Assembly: GCF_000821065.1 (NCBI RefSeq)
Contig: NZ_CDGG01000001.1
Span: 3,038,001-3,102,000, forward strand
Source of the DNA: Oceanobacillus oncorhynchi
Lineage (GTDB): Bacteria > Bacillota > Bacilli > Bacillales > Amphibacillaceae
DNA: 64,000 nt
Direction of reading: 5' to 3'
The translations under genes were made by a program, and so were the position numbers. The notes beneath the pieces were generated by a model, which did no database searches, had not been told where the DNA came from, and worked only from the letters and a program-made list of their open reading frames with translations. How positions within the stretch are numbered: position 1 is the stretch's first letter; each line of letters begins with the position of its first letter. This document shows positions 45,001 through 53,470 of this stretch, piece after piece.

Positions 45001-48000
45001 TGATAGAAGAATCGCTTGGCAAGTGTACTTTAACTATCATCAGCATAATCTTGGGGAAAATGTTTCAGTTACTGATACATTAGGTTATGACGGAGAAATC
45101 ATTGAAGACAGTATCACAGTATCTGTTTATGAAGTAGATGCAGGTGGTAATACAACAATTACTGATACTGAATTAACTCTTAATGATGATTATACTGTAG
45201 AAGTTGAGGGTAATGAACTTACTGTTAACTTTAATGGTGAAGTAACTGAAAGATATGTCATTCAGTTTGAAACAAGAGTTCCAGACATTTCAGAAGAAAA
45301 TTATGTAAACCATGCGGAAGTAACAACTGAAGAAGGAGAATATCCTTATTCTTCATCTGTGCATTATGACAGATGGGATAACGTGTTGAATAAAGAAGTT
45401 CTGCCTGATGTAAGCGAAGTTTATATTGGTGAAGAACTTGAATGGAAAATCACTGCTAATGAAAGCCTTTCAAGAATAAGTGATGCAACACTTACAGATA
45501 CAATTAGTGCTGGTCTGTCATTTGTAGAAGACAGCTTGACTATTGTTACAAGTAGTGGTGAAGAGATTGGTTATACGCTTGAAACAGAAACTACTGAAGA
45601 TGGCCAAACAATTTTAAATATCTCTTTTGATGAAGATTTAACGGAAGCTCTAACAATCACTTATACCACTATCGTTATTGCCGAAAATGGGCAAACTGTT
45701 AATAATACAGTAGACCTTAAGGGGAAAGAAATTGAGACAGTAACGAGAGAAACAAACGAAATCTCAGCAAGACAATTTTCATGGGTTGGTGGAGAATTCC
45801 GAATAGATCGTGGAGCTATCCAACTTTCTAAAGTTGATTCAGCTACTGAAGAAGTAATCAAATCTTCAGGAGCAACTTTTGAATTATATCGAGTTGTAAA
45901 TGAAGAGAGAGTATTAATGGGCGAATTTACTACTGAGAATGGTATTTTAGAAGTAGGAAACTTATTCTTAGGGACCTATATCTTGGTAGAAATTGAATCA
46001 CCAAATGGCTACGTGTTATCCGATAAAGAAATCGAAATTAATGTAGATGAGCCATATGGTGAAAATGAAATCGTTCATGAGGTTAATTTCGAAAACACCA
46101 AGGAAAAAATTAATGTAACAGGCACGAAAGAATGGCAAGGCGGCGAAAAACATCGCCCGGAATCCATTGAACTGCAATTATCCAGAGATGGAGAAGCAGT
46201 TGGAAATCCGGTAACCTTGGAAGACGGTGAAACAGAATATACATGGACGGACTTGGATAAAACTGATATCGAGGGTAATGAGTATAACTATACGGTCGAT
46301 GAAGTAACTGTCCCAGAAAACTATGAAAAATCTGTTTCCGAAGATGGATTAACGATTACAAATGAATTCGTATCTCCAACTACTGAAATTCCAGTGGAGA
46401 AAGCTTGGGAGGATGCGAACAACCAGGATGGCAATCGTCCTGAATCCGTTGAAGTTGCATTATTTGCAAATGGTGAGGAGACTGATACGGAAAATATCAC
46501 GCTAAGCAATGAAAATGAATGGCAAGGATCATTTACAGATTTACCGGAGCTGGATAATAGCGGAGATAAGATTACTTATACCGTTGTAGAAATAGACGTA
46601 CCAGAGCAGTATGAGAGTGATATTGCCGGAGATGCAGAAAACGGATTTGTTATCACAAACAGCTATACACCAGGTACGGTAGATATCCCGGTAGAAAAAG
46701 TATGGGAAGATGCAAATAACCAGGATGGCGCCCGCCCAGACGGCATTACAGTACGTCTGTTTGCAGATGGCGAAGCAACACAGCGCTTCATCATTTTGAA
46801 TGAAACTAATAATTGGGAATTTACGTTTGCCGGTTTAGATGAATACCAAAATGGAGAGCGGATTTACTATACTGTTGCAGAATCAAATGTGCCGGCTGGA
46901 TACGAAAGTACTGTTAGTGGAAGTACTGAAAATGGCTATACCATCACAAACAGTTACTCGCCGGAAATGACGGATATTACAGTAGAAAAAGCATGGGAAG
47001 ATGCCAATAACCAAGATGGAGCACGACCGGAAAGCATTACGGTTCATCTTTATGATGATCGTTCTAACGTTGTAGCAACGGAAGAAATAACAGCTGATGA
47101 CGATGGAATTTGGTCACATGTTTTTGAGAACTTACCAAAATATCGTGATGGCGTAGAAATTGCGTACAGCGTGGCAGAGGATACAGTAGAAGATTATTCC
47201 ACTTCTATTTCCAATAATGGTAATGGAACATTTACTGTAACGAATGAACATACGCCAGAGCAGACTTCTGTTACCGTCAATAAATTCTGGAATGATAAAA
47301 ATGATCAAGACGGTCAGCGTCCAGACAGCATTCGCGTCCAATTGCTTGCAGACGGAGAAGCCTTAGGAAATGAGGTGCTCATTACAGCAGCAGATAATTG
47401 GTCCTACACATGGTCTGGTTTAGATGCGAATCGCGATGGCGGAGAACCGATTGATTATACAGTGAAGGAAGTCGATGTTACAGCAGGATATGAGTCAGAT
47501 ATAAATGACGAAAATCACGGAGCAATTTCGATTACCAACAGCTATGAGCCGGAATTAATTGATATTCCAGTTTCAAAAGTATGGGATGACGGCAATAACC
47601 AAGATGGAAACAGACCAGAGAGTATTACGCTTCATGTCATCAATGGAAAGTCTGAAATTGTCCAGACAGCAGAAGTAACTGCAGATGAAAATGGCGAATG
47701 GTCTCATGTGTTTGAAGGATTACCGAAATTTGATAATGGGAAAGCAATCCAATACCGTATTACAGAAGATGCCATCGAAGGCTACGGGGCAACTGCTGTA
47801 AAACAAGCAGATGGATTTGTCATTACCAACAGCTACACGCCAGAACAAACATCCTTGACTGTTACGAAAGGATGGGATGACGGCAATAACCAAGATGGCG
47901 TCCGACCAGAACATGTAACCGTTCAATTATTCGCTGATGGAGAACCCGTTAACAAACCTGTTCGCTTATCATCAGAAAATGATTGGACGCATACTTGGAC

Positions 48001-50116
48001 AGAATTAGATGTTTACCAAGACGGCGGTCAGGAAATCAACTATACGGCAGAAGAAACAAATGTCCCAGAAGGTTATGAGGAGCCAACTGTAGAAAAAGTT
48101 AATGGAAACGTGTTGATTACAAACAACCGTACACCAGATACAGTTGAAATTCCTGTTACCAAAGTATGGGATGATGCAGAGAATCAGGATGGGGTCCGCC
48201 CAGACAGCGTGACTGTAAATGTCATCAATGATGCATCGGAAATTGTTGGAACAGCTGAATTGAATGAAGAAAACGGTTGGACCCATACGTTTGAAGATTT
48301 GCCGAAAAATCGTAATGGAGAAGAAATTGGATATCGTGTGACGGAAGATTCCGTTGCGGAGTATTCAACCGAACTGGAAACCGGTGATGACGGCAGTGTG
48401 ACTGTCACTAATGCTTACACGCCAGAACAAACATCGGTTACTGTTTCAAAAGGATGGAACGACAATGATAACCAAGACGGCATTCGCCCTGAACAGATTG
48501 AGGTTCAATTATATGCAGGGGAAAATGAAGTTGGCGATACGGTTATTCTGTCTGCAGAAAATGACTGGATGCATACATGGTCTGAACTGGATGCATACCA
48601 AAATGGCGGTGAAGAAATTAACTACACCGTAGAAGAAGTATCTGTGCCAGAAGGCTATGAAGTCTCTGTCAATGATGCCGACCATGGAAATATCCTGTTA
48701 ACCAACCATCATGAACCGGCACAAACCAGTGTTCATGTTTCTAAAGCATGGGAGGATGCGGAAAACCAGGATGGCATTCGTCCGGCATCCATTACAGTGA
48801 ATTTACTAGCTGATGGGGAAGAAATAGATTTCATCGAATTGAATGAATTAAATAACTGGCAATCAGATTTTACGGGCTTGGATAAATTTAAAAACGGCGA
48901 ATTAATCGAGTATACGGTGGAAGAAGCAGCCGTTGACGGTTATGAGGCAGAAACAACTGGAAATGCGGAGGACGGCTACGTCATTACGAATACGCATGAG
49001 CCAGAGTTGATTGATTTAGAAGGAACGAAAATCTGGGATGACAATGATTATGTTGATCAACGCCCAGATTCCATCACTGTTAGTTTGTTAGCAGATGGAG
49101 AAGAAGTGGATTCAGCAGAAATCACTGCGGACACGGGTTGGACATTTGAGTTTACAAATATGCCTAAATTTGCAGCTGGAGCAGAGATTACCTATACAGT
49201 GGAAGAAGCAGCTGTTAACGGGTATGTAACGGATAATGTAGAAGGAAATGCGGCAGATGGATTCACTATCACTAATCGCCCGGCAAAAGTAAGTGTAGGG
49301 GATTATGTATGGATTGATGTGAACAAAGACGGCCTGCAAGACGAAACGGATATTCCGCTCCCAGGAGTCGTCTTAACGATTGAAGATAAAGACGGAAATC
49401 CAGTAACAGACGTCTACGGAAATCCAGTAGGACCAGTAACCACAGATGAAAATGGATATTATATCTTTGAAAATCTGCCAATCGATAAAACGTACATTGT
49501 ACGAATTGATCGTGAAGCATCCGCAGAAGCCTTGGAAGGATATGTCCCAACCTTGGAAGAAGTGGGCAATGATAATTCAATTGACTCATCTATATGGTTT
49601 GCAATATCTCGACATTTAACAGAAGACGGAGAACATGATCCAACATTAGACTTTGGTTTTGTGAAAGCAGAATCAGAAGAGCCGACAGATCCTGAAACAC
49701 CAGGAGAGCCGGGAGAAGAGCCGACAGACCCTGAGACTCCAGGAGAGCCGGGAGAAGAACCGACAGACCCTGAAACACCAGGAGAGCCGGGAGAAGAGTC
49801 GACAGATCCTGAGACTCCAGGAGAGCCGGGAGAAGAGTCGACAGATCCTGAAAAACCAGAAGAATCAGGGGAAGAAGCAACAGATTCTGGTGAATCAACC
49901 GCTGATGGAAAAGGCAAAACAGATGGAGATTCCGTTGAACAATCGGGAGACCCTAAAGTTGGAGAAGGTGCTGAGACCGATAAAGGTGATGATGGAGAAG
50001 CATTGCCAGGTACAGCAACATCCATGTTCAACTTATTGCTTATCAGCTTAGGATTACTGGCAGCCGGTGCAATTCTAATGATTGTATACCGAGTTCGTAA
50101 TCGCTCCTCTCACTAG
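42056..50116 (+). CDS. Giant wall-anchored adhesin with Cna-B repeats
   Basis: 2686 residues, TTG start after AAGGAGG. Signal peptide about 1-35. An acidic tandem-repeat region follows (about 150-262, unit GTEEAVEEEAAEEE). A fibrinogen/collagen-adhesin-like N-domain (about 280-415) precedes a series of collagen-binding/isopeptide Ig-like domains (to about 1240). Then a SpaA-type domain (from about 1252), eleven Cna-B repeats (about 1351-2410, each with a W-x-D-xx-NQDG-RP motif) and an SdrD-B-like domain (SVGDYVWIDVNKDG). A Pro/Gly/Glu stalk (EPTDPETPGEPGE units) leads to the sorting signal LPGTAT at 2650, a TM helix and RNRSSH. The LPxTA form fits Bacillus class D sortase substrates. Role: surface adhesion; the ligand is unknown. 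Confidence 0.9.
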   Translation: MKRRAKRASIFMIFLLVMQSVVTGIAPIQMAYAEENKNDTFFDFESISEGSFSEEDDGWLLHIDWSLADYDLEDVNQPVDFNSPVALIEQEGTISSEGEEVEIASFETTEDIIRVTFNESALEHSEAEGTLKLQLPLEEEEEVVEREETTEEAVEEGSTEEGTGEAVEEEVAEEEGTEEAVEEEAAEEEEGTEEAVEEEAAEEEGTEEAVEEEAAEEEGTEEAVEEEAAEEEGTEEAVEEEEAEEEGTEEAVEEEAAEEENIAPSAASEVGPQAELGNIFTFEWFRLDGENVEDGHEVDFDGTYEVQYSWETDETIQAGDTASMPLPDVFLHWVNTPDQPIMVEGTQVGTFTINDGELIFTFDENIEDQSVQNGYVGFQLNFDREIFTEEWEQEIDFDGDGERDLTVQVTPTEVNTDLDKSGRTDSPVNAKEVYWTVNIVNGADEAIENGMLADVIPNGLGEARDFEVREITIDVDGNEIVGNPIDDFNAPTLTGDGFEMTFDSIDGRSGYQVNYTTSIEDINVAQFTNDATFVSDNIDLEAQATVSGGERSNPIQKEGNRVDSESGDQIEWTIIVNENGMSIDDARVEDQLPDGLKIVPGSINISLNGGDSGIEADDFPIELGQVSPDQTYTITYLTEINWSEVNEGEYQENNGFTNTAILFDGDEELNDDDATVQFDRGPILEKVEAGNIDYENRTVTWKVTVNKAKHLLGDVTVTDQLPEGLTLTNITITGENGNEFPGATHDEEDGLLTIDLPDVGTETITIEYTTSIDNFNNADAFTNTVGMEGDGVGEGGEDRDATIRPHANTYQKSFDGINYNEKTINWRLNVDPTREDINEGFTITDTFTNDGLILLPGTVEITLGNENLVSGEDYTLAPIEGGYQNGFTIVFNREIEKAELVVNYTTSYDEQFVDEDVNSLIPHSNEDEAGLYRNHAHFEGTTENNREINEEDDASQRVIENAWNSGFKEGNLVDSDSWSDASDRRIAWQVYFNYHQHNLGENVSVTDTLGYDGEIIEDSITVSVYEVDAGGNTTITDTELTLNDDYTVEVEGNELTVNFNGEVTERYVIQFETRVPDISEENYVNHAEVTTEEGEYPYSSSVHYDRWDNVLNKEVLPDVSEVYIGEELEWKITANESLSRISDATLTDTISAGLSFVEDSLTIVTSSGEEIGYTLETETTEDGQTILNISFDEDLTEALTITYTTIVIAENGQTVNNTVDLKGKEIETVTRETNEISARQFSWVGGEFRIDRGAIQLSKVDSATEEVIKSSGATFELYRVVNEERVLMGEFTTENGILEVGNLFLGTYILVEIESPNGYVLSDKEIEINVDEPYGENEIVHEVNFENTKEKINVTGTKEWQGGEKHRPESIELQLSRDGEAVGNPVTLEDGETEYTWTDLDKTDIEGNEYNYTVDEVTVPENYEKSVSEDGLTITNEFVSPTTEIPVEKAWEDANNQDGNRPESVEVALFANGEETDTENITLSNENEWQGSFTDLPELDNSGDKITYTVVEIDVPEQYESDIAGDAENGFVITNSYTPGTVDIPVEKVWEDANNQDGARPDGITVRLFADGEATQRFIILNETNNWEFTFAGLDEYQNGERIYYTVAESNVPAGYESTVSGSTENGYTITNSYSPEMTDITVEKAWEDANNQDGARPESITVHLYDDRSNVVATEEITADDDGIWSHVFENLPKYRDGVEIAYSVAEDTVEDYSTSISNNGNGTFTVTNEHTPEQTSVTVNKFWNDKNDQDGQRPDSIRVQLLADGEALGNEVLITAADNWSYTWSGLDANRDGGEPIDYTVKEVDVTAGYESDINDENHGAISITNSYEPELIDIPVSKVWDDGNNQDGNRPESITLHVINGKSEIVQTAEVTADENGEWSHVFEGLPKFDNGKAIQYRITEDAIEGYGATAVKQADGFVITNSYTPEQTSLTVTKGWDDGNNQDGVRPEHVTVQLFADGEPVNKPVRLSSENDWTHTWTELDVYQDGGQEINYTAEETNVPEGYEEPTVEKVNGNVLITNNRTPDTVEIPVTKVWDDAENQDGVRPDSVTVNVINDASEIVGTAELNEENGWTHTFEDLPKNRNGEEIGYRVTEDSVAEYSTELETGDDGSVTVTNAYTPEQTSVTVSKGWNDNDNQDGIRPEQIEVQLYAGENEVGDTVILSAENDWMHTWSELDAYQNGGEEINYTVEEVSVPEGYEVSVNDADHGNILLTNHHEPAQTSVHVSKAWEDAENQDGIRPASITVNLLADGEEIDFIELNELNNWQSDFTGLDKFKNGELIEYTVEEAAVDGYEAETTGNAEDGYVITNTHEPELIDLEGTKIWDDNDYVDQRPDSITVSLLADGEEVDSAEITADTGWTFEFTNMPKFAAGAEITYTVEEAAVNGYVTDNVEGNAADGFTITNRPAKVSVGDYVWIDVNKDGLQDETDIPLPGVVLTIEDKDGNPVTDVYGNPVGPVTTDENGYYIFENLPIDKTYIVRIDREASAEALEGYVPTLEEVGNDNSIDSSIWFAISRHLTEDGEHDPTLDFGFVKAESEEPTDPETPGEPGEEPTDPETPGEPGEEPTDPETPGEPGEESTDPETPGEPGEESTDPEKPEESGEEATDSGESTADGKGKTDGDSVEQSGDPKVGEGAETDKGDDGEALPGTATSMFNLLLISLGLLAAGAILMIVYRVRNRSSH
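42505..42836 (+). repeat. Acidic 42-bp tandem repeats within the adhesin gene
   Basis: Seven units of about 42 bp encoding GTEEAVEEEAAEEE (one of 15 residues, one starting GTGEAV) preceded by a degenerate partial unit. Units are nearly identical at DNA level, so copy number should vary by slippage without frameshifting. Confidence 0.9.
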
Positions 50117-50133
50117 ATAGAACGGATTTAATT

Positions 50134-50176
50134 AAAAAAGAGGTTATTGCCAATTAAAGGTAATAACCTCTTTTTC
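50134..50176 (+). terminator. Intrinsic terminator of the adhesin gene
   Basis: A perfect 14-bp stem AAAAAGAGGTTATT / AATAACCTCTTTTT with a 12-nt loop, the T run being part of the arm. Confidence 0.9.
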
Positions 50177-50333
50177 TGTTTTAAAAAGAAAAAATTAAAT
50201 GTGACATCTTACTTACATATCGCCTGCATAAAACAATGGCAGAAATTCCTTTCAACAATTACCAATCACCTGTCGTCATATCGAGCTTTCTTTTTGCTCA
50301 CACTAATGAAAAAGAAGGGAAGGTATTTAAAAT

Positions 50334-51212
50334 ATGCGAAAAAGCGTTTTCATCCTCTTACTAATACTGATAACAATACAATTTCATATCCCTTCAACCG
50401 CCCATGCAGAACAGGAAATGCCTGTAATGAAGGTGCATTTTATTAATGTTGGTCAAGGAGACAGTATTTTAATCGAGACGCCTTTAGACCGGACTATTTT
50501 AATTGATGGCGGACCTCCGGAGGCTGGCGATGCTCTGGTTAACTATATTAAGGAACGGCGGATTAATGAAATTGATTTAATGATTGCTACCCACCCAGAT
50601 GTCGATCATATTGGCGGTTTAGTAAAGGTCCTGGATGAGATAGATGTAGGCGGTGTGCTTGATATCGGCAAGCTTCACCCGACAAAAACATTTGCAGCGT
50701 ACATGAACCGGATTCGTGATTTACAAATACCGCTGACGATTGCTGAAAAAGATACTCCGATTGAGATTGATCCAATGATTTCACTGGATATTTGGAATGC
50801 AGCGCAGTCTTTGACTTCTCCTAATGCATCCTCGTTAGTTTTAAAGCTTAATTATGAAGAAACAGATATGCTTTTTATGGGCGATGTCGGTAAAAAAGAA
50901 GAAAAAGAAATACAAAAAAAACATGATGTCGACGCGGAATTGATTAAAATCGGGCATCACGGTTCGAATACAAGTACGGGTATGTCTTTTTTAGAAGCGG
51001 TAGACCCTGAAATTGCTATTTTAACCTACAGCAAAGATAATAACTACGGTCATCCTGTTCCTCGGGTGATTGAACATCTATACGAAATTAATGCGCTGAT
51101 TTATTCTACTGCTGCTTTAGACAGTATTACAGTTGAAACGGATGGGGAGACGTTAATTGTAAATCCGAGAATGAATCCAATCCAAAAATTTGTGGAGGAA
51201 CAGGCAGTGTAA
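50334..51212 (+). CDS. Secreted metallo-beta-lactamase-fold hydrolase (ComEC C-terminal-domain-like)
   Basis: 292 residues. A signal peptide (to about residue 25, STAHA-EQ) is followed by a complete metallo-beta-lactamase fold. It starts VHFINVGQGDSILIETP, as in the extracellular nuclease-like domain of ComEC. Metal motifs are THPDVDHIGG (HxDxDH), MGDVGKKEE and IGHHGSNTSTG, then LTYSKDNNYGHP. It lacks the ComEC membrane domains. A role as a secreted nuclease or phosphodiesterase is inferred from the family; the substrate is not known. Transcribed separately from the adhesin. Confidence 0.87.
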   Translation: MRKSVFILLLILITIQFHIPSTAHAEQEMPVMKVHFINVGQGDSILIETPLDRTILIDGGPPEAGDALVNYIKERRINEIDLMIATHPDVDHIGGLVKVLDEIDVGGVLDIGKLHPTKTFAAYMNRIRDLQIPLTIAEKDTPIEIDPMISLDIWNAAQSLTSPNASSLVLKLNYEETDMLFMGDVGKKEEKEIQKKHDVDAELIKIGHHGSNTSTGMSFLEAVDPEIAILTYSKDNNYGHPVPRVIEHLYEINALIYSTAALDSITVETDGETLIVNPRMNPIQKFVEEQAV

Positions 51213-51286
51213 ACATCATATCTTTTACAATTTAATACAAAAATGATATCATTATAGTATAATAAAGATATGAAGGAGCGGATTTC

Positions 51287-52132
51287 ATGCAGGAACGTAA
51301 AGCTTGGAGCATTAATGGCGCAATTGGAATCGGTCTGATTGTTGTTTTACTTGCATTAGGGGTATTCAGTATTGTTCAATCGTATGTTGTTTTAGGGGTT
51401 GTGCTTGTTTTAATTGCAGGTATTCTAATTAGCGGGATAACCATCGTGCAGCCTAATCAATCGATTGTCGTTATTTTCTTAGGTAAGTATATGGGAACGG
51501 TACGGCGTGAAGGAATTTTGATAACTGTGCCATTTTCTGTGCGCAGAACAATCTCCTTGAGAGTTCGTAACTTTAACAGTAATCGATTGAAAGTAAATGA
51601 TGTAAACGGAAATCCAATTGAAATTGCTGCAGTGGTTGTTTTCAAAGTGGTAGATGCAGCCAAAGCCGTTTTTGACGTAGATCAATATGAAGATTTTGTG
51701 GAGATTCAAAGTGAAACAGCTATTCGCGCTGTGGCAACAACGTATCCATATGATTCTTTCACCAATGAAGAATTAACCTTACGTGGAAATGCAGATGAAG
51801 TATCAAACCAATTAACAACAGAGCTTCAAGATCGTCTGCAGGTTGCCGGAGTAGAAGTGATTGAAGCGAGGTTAACACACTTAGCATATTCTACAGAAAT
51901 CGCTCAGGCGATGCTGCAGCGTCAGCAGGCAAGTGCAATTATCTCAGCCCGGGAGCAAATTGTTCAGGGTGCTGTCGGAATGGCTCAGGATGCTATTTCC
52001 CGCTTGGAAGCAGATAATGTAGTGGATTTAGATGATGAACGCAGAGTGGCGATGATTAATAACCTGCTTGTTGCCATTGTCTCCGATCAAGGAACACAGC
52101 CGGTAATCAATACAGGATCGCTTTACCAATAA
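51287..52132 (+). CDS. SPFH/band-7 domain membrane protein
   Basis: 281 residues. Two N-terminal hydrophobic segments (about 10-28 and 33-55) precede an SPFH domain (GITIVQPNQSIVVIFLGKYMGTVRREGILITVPF to about residue 190). A helical segment follows (STEIAQAMLQRQQASAIISAREQIVQGAVGMAQDAI). SPFH proteins form oligomeric cages or microdomain scaffolds in the membrane and often regulate proteases. The start is supported by AAGGAG at 51273. It is followed after 12 bp by a 59-residue ribbon-helix-helix gene, so the two form an operon. Confidence 0.9.
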   Translation: MQERKAWSINGAIGIGLIVVLLALGVFSIVQSYVVLGVVLVLIAGILISGITIVQPNQSIVVIFLGKYMGTVRREGILITVPFSVRRTISLRVRNFNSNRLKVNDVNGNPIEIAAVVVFKVVDAAKAVFDVDQYEDFVEIQSETAIRAVATTYPYDSFTNEELTLRGNADEVSNQLTTELQDRLQVAGVEVIEARLTHLAYSTEIAQAMLQRQQASAIISAREQIVQGAVGMAQDAISRLEADNVVDLDDERRVAMINNLLVAIVSDQGTQPVINTGSLYQ

Positions 52133-52144
52133 GCAGGGGTTACT

Positions 52145-52324
52145 ATGGCGAAGAAAAAAAACTTTCCATTACGTATCGATCCGGAGCTTTATGACATATT
52201 GCAGCGCTGGGCAAAGGATGAGTTTCGCAGTGTCAATAGCCACGTTGAATTTTTGCTGAGAGAATCTGCTAAACGAGCGGGAAGGCTGCCGAAAAAACAG
52301 GATAAGAAAATTGGGGAAGATTAA
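52145..52324 (+). CDS. Small Arc-like ribbon-helix-helix protein
   Basis: A 59-residue basic protein: a strand (NFPLRIDPELYDIL) then two helices (QRWAKDEFRSVNSHVEFLLRESAKRAG), the ribbon-helix-helix layout of the Arc/MetJ fold. RID.ELY...W...E.RSVN.HVEFLLRE matches the Arc-type pattern closely. It starts 12 bp after the SPFH gene behind CAGGGG. It may bind DNA or, given its partner, a membrane complex; no toxin gene is next to it. Too short for most ORF cut-offs. Confidence 0.8.
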   Translation: MAKKKNFPLRIDPELYDILQRWAKDEFRSVNSHVEFLLRESAKRAGRLPKKQDKKIGED

Positions 52325-52399
52325 AGAATTTCGATGGAAATCCCAAACGAATAGCCTTAAGAAATCATCAGAAGCTGTTATTTCTTAAGGCTATTTTAT

Positions 52400-52963
52400 T
52401 TAGGATACTTCCTCATCAGAGTTGACAGCAGCTTCTGAGTGAAATTGCTGATAGGACAAGTAATGCTTTTTTGTAATCACAAATAAATCATATATTGCTT
52501 CATTAGAATGTGCGTTAATGCGTTTATACATAGAGTCGTATAACTCATTTGCAAAAGTAACGTAAGGAAGCTTTAAAACAGCTTTTAAGGAACGTTTGTT
52601 ACTTTTTTGCACTTTCATAAAGATACCATCAATGCCTTTAGTAGTAAAAAGTTCATGAAAGAAGGCATCTTTTGCTTGGCGATTATAGCCTTTACCAAAA
52701 TACGGCTTACCGATCCAAGTAGCTAAAAATCCATAATTATCCTCTATATCAAAAAGATTAATCGTACCAATTGGCTGCTGATATTCATCTAAAATCGTTC
52801 TGGAAATTAATTCTCCACGGTCTTCCGCTTCTATTGTCTGCTTGGTTGAAAAGTAAAATTCATCCACGGTTGCAGCTTTTTGCCTGACAAATGGGTATAC
52901 CTCGGGGGCTGTCATCAATTCATATAAAGCTGGCACTTCCATTAAATCACGTATTTTAAGCAT
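52400..52963 (-). CDS. GNAT-family N-acetyltransferase
   Basis: 187 residues, RimJ/RimL-like GNAT. It begins MLKIRDLMEVPALYELMTAPEVYPFVRQKA, has RTILDEYQQPIGTINLFDIE and LATWIGKPYFGKGYNRQAKDAFFHELF (acetyl-CoA loop KPYFGKGYNRQA), and ends KVQKSNKRSLKAVLKL. The start at 52963 is fixed by AAGGAGGG 8 bp upstream. The open frame continues to 53068, but that part is RNA leader (see 52964-53205). The substrate is unknown; the elaborate leader suggests an induced, perhaps protective, function. Confidence 0.85.
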   Translation of the reverse strand: MLKIRDLMEVPALYELMTAPEVYPFVRQKAATVDEFYFSTKQTIEAEDRGELISRTILDEYQQPIGTINLFDIEDNYGFLATWIGKPYFGKGYNRQAKDAFFHELFTTKGIDGIFMKVQKSNKRSLKAVLKLPYVTFANELYDSMYKRINAHSNEAIYDLFVITKKHYLSYQQFHSEAAVNSDEEVS

Positions 52964-53205
52964 AAAAATACCCTCCTTTTTCCAGGCGGGTACATTCATT
53001 AGCAAAAAAGCCGCAGCTAGTGAGTCACCCGCCCTCGAATTTTTATTTTTAAAGTAGCTTGGAAACAAAAATTCGGGGCGGGAATCGAACCCGCTAGAAC
53101 CAGGAAACCCCGGTGGCGCACCATTTGCCTTCCCTATTTAATTGATCTTCTATCAATACAGCCGAATAGGCTGTTCATCAGCTCTTTTCAAATTCATTTT
53201 TGATA
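52964..53205 (-). promoter_or_regulatory. Structured 5' leader of the GNAT gene (candidate cis-regulatory RNA)
   Basis: Read on the minus strand, the leader has consecutive hairpins: ACAGCC-tattc-GGCTGT, ATTGAT-agaag-ATCAAT, CCGGG-gttt-CCTGG and a tRNA T-arm-like GCGGG-TTCGATT-CCCGC (53094-53078). A 16-bp stem (53082-53067 with 53044-53028) shares its 5' arm with the T-arm-like hairpin. GGCGGGT (53033-53027) can instead pair with ACCCGCC (52991-52985), ten bases before the ribosome-binding site. These pairings exclude each other. I do not recognise a known riboswitch or T-box. Confidence 0.6.
53017..53124 (-). CDS. Possible 35-residue leader peptide
   Basis: An ATG preceded by GGGAAGG (53134-53128) opens a 35-codon frame through the hairpins of the GNAT leader, ending at TAG about 50 bp before the GNAT start codon. 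The peptide starts MVRHRGFLVLAGSIPAPNF. If translated, ribosomes would melt or pause in the competing stems, as in translational attenuation. The spacing of the ribosome-binding site is short and the frame could be chance. Confidence 0.35.
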   Translation of the reverse strand: MVRHRGFLVLAGSIPAPNFCFQATLKIKIRGRVTH

Positions 53206-53210
53206 ATTTT

Positions 53211-53238
53211 ATTGTATGATTTTTTTGGTAAAATGCAA
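53211..53238 (-). promoter_or_regulatory. Promoter of the GNAT leader
   Basis: On the minus strand TTGCAT (53238-53233), a 16-bp spacer and TACAAT (53216-53211) place the transcript start near 53205. Confidence 0.5.
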
Positions 53239-53470
53239 GTGTTTTTTTAATAATAAAGCATGAAATTTTTGTAAGTATATTTTGGACCAGCACAGCAGCT
53301 GCTGATTCGAAACTAGAAGGAGAGAGAAAGAAGCAGGAGAGAATGGTTACCGCACAAAGATAAGAAAATAGCATAAAAAACAACTTGATTGAGGAACATT
53401 TGTTCTGTATGATTTGTTTAGATAGACATCTCAGAAACTCACCTTATCAAAATAAAAGGATGTGTTTTTT
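53239..53470. other. Intergenic region upstream of the Rpn pseudogene
   Basis: AT-rich with no gene I can support; short open frames here overlap the pseudogene's 5' region in other frames. Confidence 0.4.

Noticed and set aside
49272..49898. Minus-strand Leu-rich frames under the adhesin 3' end
   Set aside because: Composition mirrors the repeats on the coding strand; no initiation signals.
49459..50031. 190-codon minus-strand frame under the adhesin stalk
   Set aside because: Shadow of the Pro/Gly/Glu repeats; a Ser/Pro/Gly periodic peptide with no start signals.
52964..53068. N-terminal extension of the GNAT protein
   Set aside because: The frame is open but crosses the structured leader; the strong ribosome-binding site belongs to the ATG at 52963.
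53067..53124. tRNA gene on the minus strand (T-arm GCGGG-TTCGATT-CCCGC)
   Set aside because: No 5' acceptor strand, D-arm or 7-nt anticodon loop can be fitted and there is no CCA end. Treated as part of a leader RNA.
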